The notes below the pieces were generated by a model. It was not told where the DNA came from, made no database searches, and saw only the letters and a program-made list of their open reading frames with translations. Shown here piece after piece: positions 1 to 10,500 of a DNA stretch of 64,000 nucleotides; position 1 is the stretch's first letter; each line of letters begins with the position of its first letter. The DNA is from Malassezia japonica. Taxonomy: Eukaryota; Basidiomycota; Malasseziomycetes; Malasseziales; Malasseziaceae. Where the stretch lies: positions 620,001 to 684,000 of the forward strand of contig NC_083374.1 of assembly GCF_029542785.1 (NCBI RefSeq). The letters run 5' to 3'. A program made the position numbers and the translations under genes.

Positions 1-934
1 GCCACGCCTGCGGTGCACTGTACCACAGCTTGTACACCGCGTTGGATACAAGGCGACGCGCGCGGGCCTTGCGCTCCGTCTGCGAGATATCCGCGCCGAG
101 CGAACGAAGCGCATCGCGCTCTTCGAGCTCGTCGGCACTGTCGAGTAGCTTGGTCGCCTCGTCGATGACCGACTGGCGTTCGAGCTCGCGCTGCTTCTTT
201 TCGGCGGCAAGCTTGATCATACGCTTGCGTAGGCCGCGAACACTCTTGTACGCCCACACGAGATGCATCGGAAGCGCACCCGAGGCAAACACGAACGGCC
301 ACCAGCTCGGCCGCCCTTGGTCGACCCACCTGCCCGACGGAATCACCAAAGAGTACAACATTAGCAAGTGCAATGCGACACGCGTGAACAGGAAGGAAAG
401 CGTGAAAGCCCAGTAAGAGCGCAGCTTGGGGTTCAGTACACCGATACCCATAATCCACGTCGGAATCTCCATGATGGCCGCAGCATCAAAGCAGTGCGAC
501 CAGCGGTTGCGAATCCACAAAACACACAGGATGGCATACACCGAGTGGTGGATCCATCCGCTAGACATATTAACAAACTTCCTGTAGCAAGTAACACCCG
601 TGAACAGATCCGAAATGAGATAAGCGAGGAAAAAGACGCAAATGGGGTCCGCAATGCTCTCGCGATGAGGAGTCATCTTGCGCCAGTCCATGCCCGTATA
701 GAAGAAGTCAAAGACAAAGGGAAGCGAACATGTCGACACAACCAATGCAGAAAACGTCGTAATGATCCAGGAGCGCTTTCGGAGTTGCTCGTCGCTTTTC
801 CCAGCGTACAATGTGTTGGCAAAAAGGTGGTACGCAAACTGAATCATGAGAGTCGACACCACGAAGGAATGGAAGTGAGGGCTCGCGAGAGCGGCTTCCA
901 CGTATGGTGCCACATCGTGATACGACATCGCCAT
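1..934 (-). CDS. TLC-domain (TRAM/LAG1/CLN8) multipass membrane protein, 3' end outside window
   Basis: Partial gene: it starts at the ATG at 934 and runs open to the window edge (311 codons visible). The protein has several hydrophobic segments and the layout of a TLC domain, with the His pair of that family in [12 protein letters not shown] and aromatic-rich helices around it, followed by a charged, coiled-coil-like tail rich in Arg, Lys and Glu. TLC proteins of the TLCD4/TMEM56 type sit in the ER or other inner membranes and are linked to lipid handling; ceramide synthases share the fold, but I see no reason to call this one a ceramide synthase. It is divergent from UBA4 across about 120 bp. 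The exact substrate or role cannot be told from sequence. Confidence 0.75.
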   Translation of the reverse strand, partial: MAMSYHDVAPYVEAALASPHFHSFVVSTLMIQFAYHLFANTLYAGKSDEQLRKRSWIITTFSALVVSTCSLPFVFDFFYTGMDWRKMTPHRESIADPICVFFLAYLISDLFTGVTCYRKFVNMSSGWIHHSVYAILCVLWIRNRWSHCFDAAAIMEIPTWIMGIGVLNPKLRSYWAFTLSFLFTRVALHLLMLYSLVIPSGRWVDQGRPSWWPFVFASGALPMHLVWAYKSVRGLRKRMIKLAAEKKQRELERQSVIDEATKLLDSADELEERDALRSLGADISQTERKARARRLVSNAVYKLWYSAPQAW

Positions 935-1000
935 ACCGGCACGCTTGATCACCGGTTGTCGTGCCGAGCAACCCAAATACACCCTGTCGCAGTGGCATCC

Positions 1001-1018
1001 CACGTGCATTTGCACGTG
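1001..1018. promoter_or_regulatory. Paired CACGTG E-boxes in the TLC/UBA4 divergent promoter
   Basis: Two CACGTG hexamers lie at 1001-1006 and 1013-1018, 12 bp apart, in the 123-bp gap between two divergent start codons. CACGTG is the site of Cbf1/USF-type bHLH factors. Binding is inferred. Confidence 0.5.
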
Positions 1019-1057
1019 TCTACCCCAACACTCCTTTGTGGAGGCCAAAAAAAAAGC

Positions 1058-2277
1058 ATGCTGGGTGCGGCCGAATATGCGCGGTATTCGCGGCAGATGC
1101 TGCTGCCCGACTTTGGGCTCGATGCACAGTACGCGCTAAAGAAGGCGAACGTACTGGTTATAGGAGCTGGCGGATTGGGCTGCCCTGCGGTGCAGTATTT
1201 GGCGTCGGCTGGCGTAGGTACGTCGCGTGGCTCATGCAGGCCATATGACAGTCGTCGATGCGGACGTGGTCGAGACCAGCAACCTCGCGCGCCAGGTTCT
1301 ACACACGGATGAAAAGGTTGGAATGAACAAGGCTGCATCGATTGCAGCCGCGGTCGCAGTGTACGTCGTCCTTCTTACCCAGCCTGAATCCCCACGTGCA
1401 CGTTACTGCGTACCCCTCGCTGCTGACGGCGGTAAATGCATGCGAACTTATGGAGGCGCACGATTTGGTGCTGGACTGTACGGATAATGTCATGACACGC
1501 TACCTCGTGTCCGATGCCGCGGTTCTGGCCGGCAAGCAGGTCGTCAGCGGCGCCGCCCAAGGCTACGACGGCCAGCTCGTCGTCCTGCACAAGGACTGCG
1601 GCGAGGTGCGGGGGCCGTGCTACCGCTGTCTCTTTCCCGAGGCGCCGCGGCCTGAGCACACACAGTCGTGCGACGATGGAGGGGTGCTTGGCCCTGTCAC
1701 GGGCCTCATTGGCACACTGCAAGCCCTCGAAGCGATCAAGCTGCTGACCGGTGTGGGCGAAAAGACGCAGCCGACGATGCTCTTTGCGTCACCGTTCGGT
1801 GCGACGCCTTTTCGGACGGTGCGTGTGCGCCCCCGCCAGCTCAAAAAGTGCCGGGCATGTGGCGATCCGGCGCTGGTCAAGCGTATCACGGATCTGACCC
1901 ACGAAGATTATGTGTCGTTTTGCCAGCTCACCTCTGCACCTACGTGGGACGTGCGCAGCGTCCCCCCGGACATGCTGCAGACGCGATCGTTGCCTGAAGG
2001 CGACGCATTGGTGCTCGATGTGCGCCCGGAGCACGAGTATGCGCTCTCGTCGCTGCCATCGGTCCATATACCCATCCATACCCTGCGCAGGGACGTGGCG
2101 AGAGCTGCGCGTGCGCTCCCTGGGACACAGCCTGTTCTGGTCGTGTGCCGCTCTGGAAACGACTCACGCGAGGCCGTGCACCTCTTGCAGACTGTGCTCC
2201 CTGAGCGGACGATTGTCAATGTCGCAGGTGGGCTACGTGCCTACGCGACGGTTGACAGCACCTTTTTTATGTATTAG
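1058..2277 (+). CDS. UBA4: Adenylyltransferase-sulfurtransferase Uba4/MOCS3 (E1-like plus rhodanese)
   Basis: Three exons: 1058-1217, 1240-1360 and 1383-2277, giving 391 aa. The N-terminal ThiF/E1-like domain carries the nucleotide-binding loop GAGGLG (residues 36-41), the Zn-binding pairs CYRC and CRAC, and a Cys in HTQSCDDGG where the family has its thioester Cys. The C-terminal rhodanese domain has the active-site loop CRSGND near residue 348. Uba4 activates Urm1 as an acyl adenylate and thiocarboxylate, for wobble-uridine thiolation of tRNA and urmylation; in animals it also feeds molybdopterin synthesis. Both introns are 22 nt, and removing them restores VGHMTVVD and AVLNPHVHV, as the family requires. 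Its stop overlaps the stop of the convergent karyopherin gene. Confidence 0.93.
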
Positions 2278-5200
2278 CTCGACACCGGCGGCTGGACAAG
2301 GTCCTTGTGCAGCACGTCGAGCACCATAGGATCGATGCTTGCGAGCGCTTGGTGCAAAATAGCACCGCTCTGGGTATGCTCTGGGTGGTCGGCGAGCGCC
2401 GTGTTGAGCGCAGACGAGATGTATGGGCGGAGCGGCTCGGTGACCACCGGGTCACGCGCGAGGAGCTCTTCGGAGCGGCGTGCTGCCGGCGTCGTGTCCT
2501 CGAGCGCGCCGAAGCCCGAACCCGTCAGGCCCAAGTCAAGCTCTTCTTCCAGGTCCTCGTTGCCAAACGCACGGTCCGGTGAGAGCTCGCGTTCGTACAT
2601 CGTCGAGTTCCCCTCCGCATCTTCCACGACCTGGCCCAGCACGTCGGTCCACACGCCGACCATATCAGGCAGCAGCGCAAGGATCGGTGCATCTTCGGCA
2701 GCGGTCGCACCCCGCAGGATGTTTGCGGTGCCCAAGGCAGTGATCTTCATTTTGCGCATCGTCGCCATGTTTTCCACGCGTCGGATCATGTCCGGAAGGA
2801 CGAGCGTCCAGAGGCCGCCTGCGAACCCGCCTTGCAGGCACTGCTGCACCTTGGGCATATCGTGCAGCGTCTGGGCGACAGTCGGCGCGCTCGCACGCAC
2901 CAGCTCGTGGAAGTAAGGCGCAGGGAGCGCGTACGCGAGGCGGCTCAGCACACACACAAACTGCGTCGCAATGACCGCCGACTCTTCGCCACGCACCAGC
3001 GTCGCGAGGAGCATCGCAAAAAGGTTGGTGCTGTGCAAGAGCTCGACAAAGTAGCGCAGCACCTCGGGGCGCTCGGCTGCAGTGAGCGCACGCAAGTGGC
3101 ACTCGATCGCACCGAGCGGTGCGACGACCACTGGGCTATCCCGGTCGGCAAACAGCGTCGCGAGCGCGCCGTAGACTGCAGCACCATAGTGCTGGAGCGC
3201 ATCGATGGGCACCAAGAGACACAGCTCCTCCCACAAGCGGCACACGAGTGGCGAGTAGTCTGGCTGCAGTACGAGCGGCACGGCGACCTCGGCGAGCGTA
3301 AAAAGCTCCTGCGAGAGGTGCCGCGTGGACTGCAGCGTGTGCACGTAGAGCAGCAGCGCATCGTAGCCAAGCAGCGGTGCAAGCGCAGGCGTGAGGCTAT
3401 CGCGCACAACGTACGCGACCGTCGCATGCAGCTGCTGGAGCACGGCGTCGTTTGCGTCCTTGAGCGATGGCCCGATGGCCGCTGCAAGCTTGCTGAGGAA
3501 CTCGAGGATGCTTGGCTTGGCACGCGCTTCCGGATCGTCGTGCCCCCAGAGCATTGGGACAAGCTGCACGAGGCGGGGTGCATACGGCACGGCACGCGGC
3601 CCCACGCGCTCAATCAGTACTGAGAGCGTCGAGGCGACGGTGCGAATGCTGCCCACCTCGGTGAGGTCGCTATCGGCGATCAGGCACACGAGGCCAGCGA
3701 GTGCGTCGCCGAGGAACGGCTCAAAGGTGTCCGCGTCGAACTCGAGCGTATCGGCGAGTGCCATGAGCGAGCGCGCGGCAGCGAGCTGCACTGCCGCGTC
3801 GGTGCGGCCCGGATCTTTGGCGAGGAGCTGGACAAGCACGCCGTACACGGCCGGGCGTGTCTCGGTAAAGACGTGCTCACTCCATTCCCAGAGGAGCCAC
3901 GCGATGCGGCGGCGCATCACGACCCACGTCGCATCCACCGCCGGCGGGCCCAGCAGAGCTTCCGGGACAAAGCGCGTGCCGATTGCGTCCGACATGCGGT
4001 TGATATTATGGGGCCCAAGCGACGCGCCGCCGAGCTCCTCGTCGTCCTCGGTGAGATTAGGGTCGAGCTGGTCGCGGCACAGGCCCAGCGCCGTGTAGAT
4101 CGCATCGCGCTGGAGCACCGCATCGAGCGTGCGCGTATCCAAGCTTGCCGATGCCTCGAAGCGCTGAAAGACCGTCTCGGAGACGTTCGGGAGCATATCG
4201 GACGTGACGCCCGCCCGCACGCTGCGAATGCACGACTCGGACAACGCCATGAGCAGGCGCTCGGCAGCGGGCCGAATGTCCAGGTCAGGATCCGCCTGCG
4301 TCTCTTCGATCGCAAACTCTTCTGCGTTCTCCTCCCAGCGCGCGAGGTCGTCCGGGGTGAGGCGCAGGTACGTGCCGAGAAGGACATCGACCGCGTCGAG
4401 TTCAAACTGCGCACCCTGCACGCCAACAAAGGGCGTGTCTGCCGGACGGTTGCGGCGCCATGCCATAAGGGTCGTGCGCAGGAGCACGAGCGCAAGCACG
4501 AGCCAGCGGTAAGGGTACGGCACCGCGTCTGCGTCGTCGGACGCCGCCTCGGGCTTGCGCAGGGCCGTCGCCGCGCCGCTCTGCGCCGCGGAGCGCAGCA
4601 CGCTCCAGTACCACCACGCAACGTCCGCCCAGCCCGGCCAGCTGGCGACCTTGTTGTGCATCTTGGCGATGAGCGCGAGGTGGAACTTTGCGTAGACGAC
4701 CATGTGCTTGGTCAGTGGCGAGGCAAGTGGTGCGAGCTCTGGATGACGCGGCGCGGCCTCGACGACAAAGTGGCGCAGCTCCGTGATGCTCTCGAGCTGG
4801 CGGGGCGTGCACACAAAAAAGAGGTAGGCGAGATTTTCGCCCTTGCCCTTGCTCTGCTGGATCTGCGCCGAGATCATGCCGGTGTCGGCCAGTGCGAGGC
4901 GCTGGAGCACCTTGAAGAGCAGGTGGCTCGCGCGGATGCGCTCGTGTGCACCCGGCACCAATGCCCACTGCACGACGGCCTGCACACTGCGGTCGCCCTG
5001 CACGGCGAACGTTTCCTGGAACAACTGCTCAAACGTCGGCTGGAGCGCCGGGAGGAGTGCGCGTGCGAGCTCGGTCATGCGCATCTTGCCTGCAAGCACA
5101 CGCACCGTCTCAAACTCCTTGAGGCACTGCCGCAACACGTCCGAGGCACGCAGCAAGAGCAGCGTCGCCGGCGCCGTATGGTCCATCCCAGCGTTCGATG

Positions 5201-5684
5201 CGGCCGCTTCGTGGATGGTGTGCGCGGCGGACTCGATAGCCTCGCGCACAAGGGGAATCAGGTTCGGCCACTCGCCGGGGTAATCGATGCGCGCAATCTT
5301 GGCGATGGCAACGGCGGCCTGCAGCGCGACCGTCCGGTCCGGTTCGTGCAGGACGCTGAGGAGCGCTGAGCGGATGCGCTCCTTGGCCTCATTCGATATC
5401 TTCACGGTACCATGGCGTGTGATGCGCGGGCGCCAGTACTTCAGCACGCCATTTTTGAAGCGGATGATGGCGAGGCGGCGAATGTCGTCGTGGGTCGACG
5501 TGGTATTCCGGTCGAGTGCAATGTGCACGAGCGCCTCCCAGTACGATGAGTCGGTCTCCCATTCATCCAGCTGCTCGTTTGCGCGCTGCAGCGTCGCCAC
5601 GTCCGACGTCGACGTCGCGGCAGCGAGGGTATCCAGCAGCGCGGCGAGCCCAAAGGCCGGCGCTGCGTTGCTCATGGTCGTCAT
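2274..5684 (-). CDS. KAP120: Importin-beta family karyopherin, Kap120/importin-11 type
   Basis: Single exon of 1136 aa starting at MTTMSN. The N-terminus has the importin-beta layout typical of Kap120/IPO11: IIRFKNGVLKYWRP followed by IRSALL and ARIDYPGEWPNLIP. The rest is alpha-helical and HEAT-repeat-like, ending in an acidic stretch near ELDLGLTGSG. Kap120 imports cargo such as ribosome-assembly factors into the nucleus and binds Ran-GTP through its N-terminus. Yeast Kap120 is slightly shorter. Its stop (2274-2276) overlaps that of UBA4. The gap to the carboxypeptidase gene upstream is 36 bp. Long open frames on the opposite strand are shadows created by high GC content. Confidence 0.85.
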   Translation of the reverse strand: MTTMSNAAPAFGLAALLDTLAAATSTSDVATLQRANEQLDEWETDSSYWEALVHIALDRNTTSTHDDIRRLAIIRFKNGVLKYWRPRITRHGTVKISNEAKERIRSALLSVLHEPDRTVALQAAVAIAKIARIDYPGEWPNLIPLVREAIESAAHTIHEAAASNAGMDHTAPATLLLLRASDVLRQCLKEFETVRVLAGKMRMTELARALLPALQPTFEQLFQETFAVQGDRSVQAVVQWALVPGAHERIRASHLLFKVLQRLALADTGMISAQIQQSKGKGENLAYLFFVCTPRQLESITELRHFVVEAAPRHPELAPLASPLTKHMVVYAKFHLALIAKMHNKVASWPGWADVAWWYWSVLRSAAQSGAATALRKPEAASDDADAVPYPYRWLVLALVLLRTTLMAWRRNRPADTPFVGVQGAQFELDAVDVLLGTYLRLTPDDLARWEENAEEFAIEETQADPDLDIRPAAERLLMALSESCIRSVRAGVTSDMLPNVSETVFQRFEASASLDTRTLDAVLQRDAIYTALGLCRDQLDPNLTEDDEELGGASLGPHNINRMSDAIGTRFVPEALLGPPAVDATWVVMRRRIAWLLWEWSEHVFTETRPAVYGVLVQLLAKDPGRTDAAVQLAAARSLMALADTLEFDADTFEPFLGDALAGLVCLIADSDLTEVGSIRTVASTLSVLIERVGPRAVPYAPRLVQLVPMLWGHDDPEARAKPSILEFLSKLAAAIGPSLKDANDAVLQQLHATVAYVVRDSLTPALAPLLGYDALLLYVHTLQSTRHLSQELFTLAEVAVPLVLQPDYSPLVCRLWEELCLLVPIDALQHYGAAVYGALATLFADRDSPVVVAPLGAIECHLRALTAAERPEVLRYFVELLHSTNLFAMLLATLVRGEESAVIATQFVCVLSRLAYALPAPYFHELVRASAPTVAQTLHDMPKVQQCLQGGFAGGLWTLVLPDMIRRVENMATMRKMKITALGTANILRGATAAEDAPILALLPDMVGVWTDVLGQVVEDAEGNSTMYERELSPDRAFGNEDLEEELDLGLTGSGFGALEDTTPAARRSEELLARDPVVTEPLRPYISSALNTALADHPEHTQSGAILHQALASIDPMVLDVLHKDLVQPPVSS

Positions 5685-5720
5685 AGGCCCGATCGCCCGA
5701 TCCTACCCTGTGCTATGTCC

Positions 5721-7444
5721 CTACGGCGTGAAAGAAGTCAGGTCCTTGTTTGCGACCCAGCGGTTGAGCATGTTGAGCGCAACCGCGGGCTGGTCGTGCG
5801 GCACCATGTGGCCCGCGTTTTCGATCCAGGCAAACGTCAGGTTGCCCGCGTGGTCGCCGGCCTTGATGACCCAGCCCGCGCGCTTGGGCTTGATGCCCTT
5901 GGCGAATGTGTAGAGCGGTACCTCGGTCGCGTTGTTGATCTCCTCGTGGAAGGCGTTCGGGAAGTCGAGCACCCAGTCGTGGTTGCCCATGGCGTTACAC
6001 ATAAAGTCGGTCTCACCCGCGTAGATCAGCACGCGGATGCCGTCCTCGAGCAGAGGGGGCAGCAGCGCGGCGCTGTTCACCATCGAGTCGCCCTGCATCA
6101 TAAACTGCTGGTTGAGCTCCATGTTGCAGCTCTGGAAGTCGACCGAGCTCGGGACGCCGAGCTGCTTCTTGATCGCGGGCTTGTTCATCAGCGTCTCGAT
6201 GTAGCCCATCTGGGGGTAGCACAGATCGCCGTCCACCTCGCGGTCGCACTTCATGCGCACATCGTACATGTTCACACCGAGGTCCTGCACCGGGCCGTAG
6301 AGCGAACCCCAGCAGTAGAGCGCCGCAGGCACACAGACAATGCGCGACTGGAAGCGCTCGCACTGCTGCATGAGCGTGCCACAGGTGTTGGCCTTGCTGT
6401 ACAGCGACTCGCACGTCTCGCTGCCCGGCTCAAACAGGCGGTACTTGTTCTTCTCCGAGCACGCAAAGTCGGGCACAGAGAGGAACTGCACCGCAGGATC
6501 CGTGAGACCGTTGCCAATCATCAGTGACTCGAGGTTGACGTGGACGCGGGGCGTAGCGCTGCTCGTGGCGGCACTCTCGGCCAGCTCCTTGTTCTTCTTG
6601 TGGATTTCGGCACCAATGTGGGGGGCGTAGTGGCCACCGTACGACTCGGCGGCGACCGTGAAAGGAAGGTCGGCGTACTTGGGGAAGCGAGTGAGGAACA
6701 GCTGGAGGAACGCGTACACGTCCTCGGCGCTCTTGACCGAGTTGTCGATCACCTCGCCCGAGTCCGAGTACGAGTAACCGACCTGCAGCGGCTGGTCGAG
6801 GAACAAGAGGTTCGCCTTGGAGTTCCACGAGTACTTGTTGTACTCGAGCGAATCGCCCTGGTCGGCAATGTTGCACGGGCCAAGCTCAAAGAGCATACCG
6901 GTCGACGACGAGCAGCCGGGACCGCCGTTGAGCCACATCACCAGCGGGTCCTTGCGGGGCTGCGAGCGACTCTCGTACAGAATAAACCAGAGGTGCGCAT
7001 CCTCACGAATGTCGAGGTAGCCCGAAATCTGCTTCACATCGGGGTCGCAGAACGGTGCCTTGCTGTCCTCCGATTCGCTCACACGCAACTGGTAGTCGGG
7101 AAATGCGGGGTGGACGAGCTTTTGGACTGGGTCAGCTCTCAATACGTACACTTGATGCCATCAACGATCTCCATGCCCTTCATCATCCAATCGGGCGTGT
7201 CCTCGCCAAAGGCCGACTTGATGCGGTCCGCCAGCTCGTACTCGGCATCCGCCACCTTATCGACCCAGGACGGCGGGGCGGTGAGGCGGTCAGACAGGCC
7301 GGTGGCGGACTGCCACACGAGCCCGAGCGACGAACGCACGCCGCCCAGCAGCGAGTCTTTGACAGAGTTTTCAGCGTAGGCGCCGTGCGCCTGGCTCAGC
7401 GCAGTGCACAGCGCAAGTGCCACCCAGAGTTTCGGGGCGTGCAT
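5721..7444 (-). CDS. PRC1: Serine carboxypeptidase (S10), vacuolar carboxypeptidase Y type
   Basis: Two exons, 7444-7150 and 7126-5721, separated by a 23-nt intron; 566 aa. The product begins with a signal peptide (MHAPKLWVALALCTALSQ), followed by a propeptide of about 90 residues. The mature enzyme has WLNGGPGCSS, the nucleophile in ESYGGHYAP, the acidic member near DFMCNAMGNHDW and the His in ENAGHMVPHDQP. Yeast CPY is 532 aa. It would travel the secretory route to the vacuole and remove C-terminal residues from peptides. The ATG at 7444 is preferred over upstream in-frame codons because it opens directly into the signal sequence. It is divergent from the SNF2 gene. Confidence 0.93.
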
Positions 7445-7470
7445 GGTGGCGGTGGCGAATGGGGTAGATC

Positions 7471-7501
7471 CACGTGATACCTCCGCTTCTTGCATCACGT
7501 G
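7471..7501. promoter_or_regulatory. Two CACGTGA sites in the CPY/SNF2 divergent promoter
   Basis: CACGTG occurs at 7471-7476 and 7496-7501, both followed by A and spaced 25 bp, within the 143-bp gap between the two start codons. They are candidate bHLH (Cbf1-like) sites. No other recognisable element was seen in the gap. Confidence 0.45.
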
Positions 7502-7587
7502 ATCCGCAAGGGTGGCGTCGTCGACGGCCGCGGCACGAGAGTGTCGCGTCGCGGCGCTAGAATGCGATTGGCGAGGGTGTGACGAGG

Positions 7588-10500
7588 ATGGACGAGTATA
7601 ATAGCCAGCTACCGTTCGACGCCACCGCTGGTGCGAGCGACGCCAATCTCTTGCCTACAGGATGGCAGGACCAATCCTTTGACGCGCTGGAAGCGACCCA
7701 GAAACTCCTCGAAGCCGCTGCCCAGGGACAGGACTGGCAGCCCCAGCTCGAGTATGTACAGAACTCGTACGGCACTCCGATCGACCTCACGACGGAAGAC
7801 GACGACGATATCGATGAGCCGATCCTCGTCGAGACACGCATCGCGCCGACGCCGCCGCTGCGCCGCAATGCCTACGTGCCGCCGCAGCGGGGGGCGCACA
7901 TGCCGCCCAAGTGGGTGTGCATCGGGATCATCTATCCTTCGGTCTTGTGCATGTATGGGTTGCCGCCCGAGCTGCAGCTGCAGGGGCTCCCGGGCGAGTA
8001 CCCGGACGTGGACCCGGAATGGGAGAGTCTCACGTTCTGGGGCGAGCCAGGCTATCGCCCTGTGGCGATTCACGAGGGCGCCAAGCAGGGCGCGATCACT
8101 GGCAATCAGCGCCTGGGAATGTCTGTATCGACGCTGCTCCCGGGGCCGTCGGACCTCGCGCCGAGCGACCCCAACAACAAGCCCGAAATCCTGAACGAGT
8201 TTGGCACGCTCTCCGACAAGTACAGCAAGATCGTCGAGTACTTTACTGGACAGGACCAGCTCATGACGATCTCGCGCTGCAAACTCGTATCACCGACCAA
8301 GGCACAAAACTTTACGCAGTCGATCGAGACGCTGCTCTTTGTTCCGGACGCTAGCGTCCCGATCGTCGTCGGCTCGCTCACGCGCTCGGATATCTACCTC
8401 GAGACGCCGGACGCGTACAACGCGAGCGACTTTCCCGATATGCCCAAGCTACTCAATCCGGAGGAGATCCAGCCGCGGCGCCAGCGCCCGCGGTACACTG
8501 CGCCGCTCTACACGCCGTACATGAGCACCGCCGAGACGTACAACTCGATCGGCTCGCTGGGCGGCACGCCCATGTCGAAAGAGATGCTCGAGGAAGAGCA
8601 AAAGGCGCAGATCAACTCGGTGTACGACAGCCTGAAGGGCAGCGAGAATCTCGGCGAGACGGATCCCGGGCCCCTCATTTCTGCCAAGCTCTTTACACAC
8701 CAGAAGCAGGCACTGACCTTTTTGCTTGAGCGTGAGCGCGAGCGCCGCTTTGAAGAACTGCTGAATACAGATGGATCCGACGATACCAACCACATTTCCC
8801 TATGGACCGTCGCGCAGCAGGCTGGCGGACGTATTCAGCGCTTCCAAAACATTGTCACGCAGACGACACTCAACCGCACGCCGGGAATCTGCCGCGGAGC
8901 GATCCTCGCCGACGATATGGGTCTCGGCAAGACGATCACCGTCATCTCGGTCATCGCCAAGACCATGGCCGAGGCGCATGTGTTTGGGCACTCGCCGCTG
9001 GCGCCGGACGTCTGGAGCGACGACGAGCCGCAGCTCGTTGGCGACTCGCGCAACCGGCGCACGGCCGAGCAGGCACGGCGCGAAGAGCTGCGCTGCCGCA
9101 GCCGCGCGACACTGCTCGTCTGCCCGCTGTCGATCGTCTCCAACTGGGAGTCGCAGATCCGCGAGCACTGGGACCCCCAGAACCAGCCCTCGATCTATGT
9201 ATACCACGGCAGCGGCCGCCTCACCGATCCTCATCTTCTTGCAGACTACGACGTGGTGATCACGACATACTCTACGCTCGGCTCCGAGTTTTCGAATCAG
9301 ACGACGTGGGCCGCAGCGGCGGGCAAGGGCGACAAGGACGACGACCTGCTCGAGATCGACGCGGATGGCGCCCCGGTCACCAAGAAGCGGCGCAAGATGA
9401 ACGAGGCGCCGAATACCTGCCAGCGCATCGAGTGGTTCCGCATCGTGCTCGACGAGGCGCACATTGTGAAGGAGTCGCGCACCTGGCAGTCCAAGGCGGT
9501 GTGCAACCTGTCGGCACCGCGCCGCATCTGCCTCACGGGTACGCCGATCCAGAACAAGCTCGACGACCTGTACGCACTGATCCTCTTCTTGCGTCTCGAT
9601 CCCTTCTCGGACAGGACGGTGTGGAACCGGTTCTGCCGGGACAAAAAGCATCTGTACCTCAACCAATCGCGCAGCAAGGACGACGAGCTACTGGACCCTA
9701 CGTCGCTCGTTCGTGTACAGACCATTATGAAGTTCCTTACGCTGCGCCGCATGAAGACGGACCGCCGCCCCGACGGCAGCCTGATCCTTGCGCTGCCGCC
9801 CAAGGCCTCGCGTGTCGTGAAGCTTGCGCTGAGCGAGGCGGAGCGCACCAAGTACCAGCGCCTGCACTCGCGCTTCCGCGAAGAGTTTGAGGAGCACGTT
9901 GCCGATGGAACGGTGGGCGTGAACTATGCAACAATCCTGCACGAGATTCTGATCCTGCGCATGATGTGCGACCACGCCGAGCTCGTCGAGGACTCGATGG
10001 ACTCGGGCCGCGCACGCTTCGGCATGGAGGACCTTTCCAGTGCGATCCGCGACGACGGCCTCACACGCCGCCGCGCCGCCGAGTTCTTCATGCTCCTGAG
10101 CGACAGCATGCTGGCACAGTGCAACAACTGCGGCACGGAGCTCCCGAGTCTCGCCGCGCCCGCCGACGAGATGGACGGCGCGCCGCGCAAGAACGATCCC
10201 AAGCTCCCGGTCGTGACGCGGTGCCAACACACGTTCTGCTCGCAGTGCTTCCAGTCGCAGGTCGGTCACGGCTGGCCGAAGCCGAGTAAAGAGACGCGCG
10301 AGCCATGCCCGTGCTGCGGCACAGAGCTGCACCTGATCCTCGACGCGGTCGCGCTGACGCCCGCCGACGCGGATCTTGCCGAGTCGGGTGTTGCGCCGGA
10401 GAAGGAAAACGGCTCGCGCCTCCTTGCCGCGCTCGACGAAAAGGCGCAACCCAAGCTTGCGGCGCTTTTCCGCCCGGACGACCCTGCATCGTGGCCGGAA

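Noticed and set aside
3873..5369. Long open frame of about 500 codons antisense to the karyopherin gene
   Set aside because: Composition is Arg/Ala/Glu repeats typical of GC-rich antisense frames; no domain, and the other strand encodes a recognisable conserved protein.
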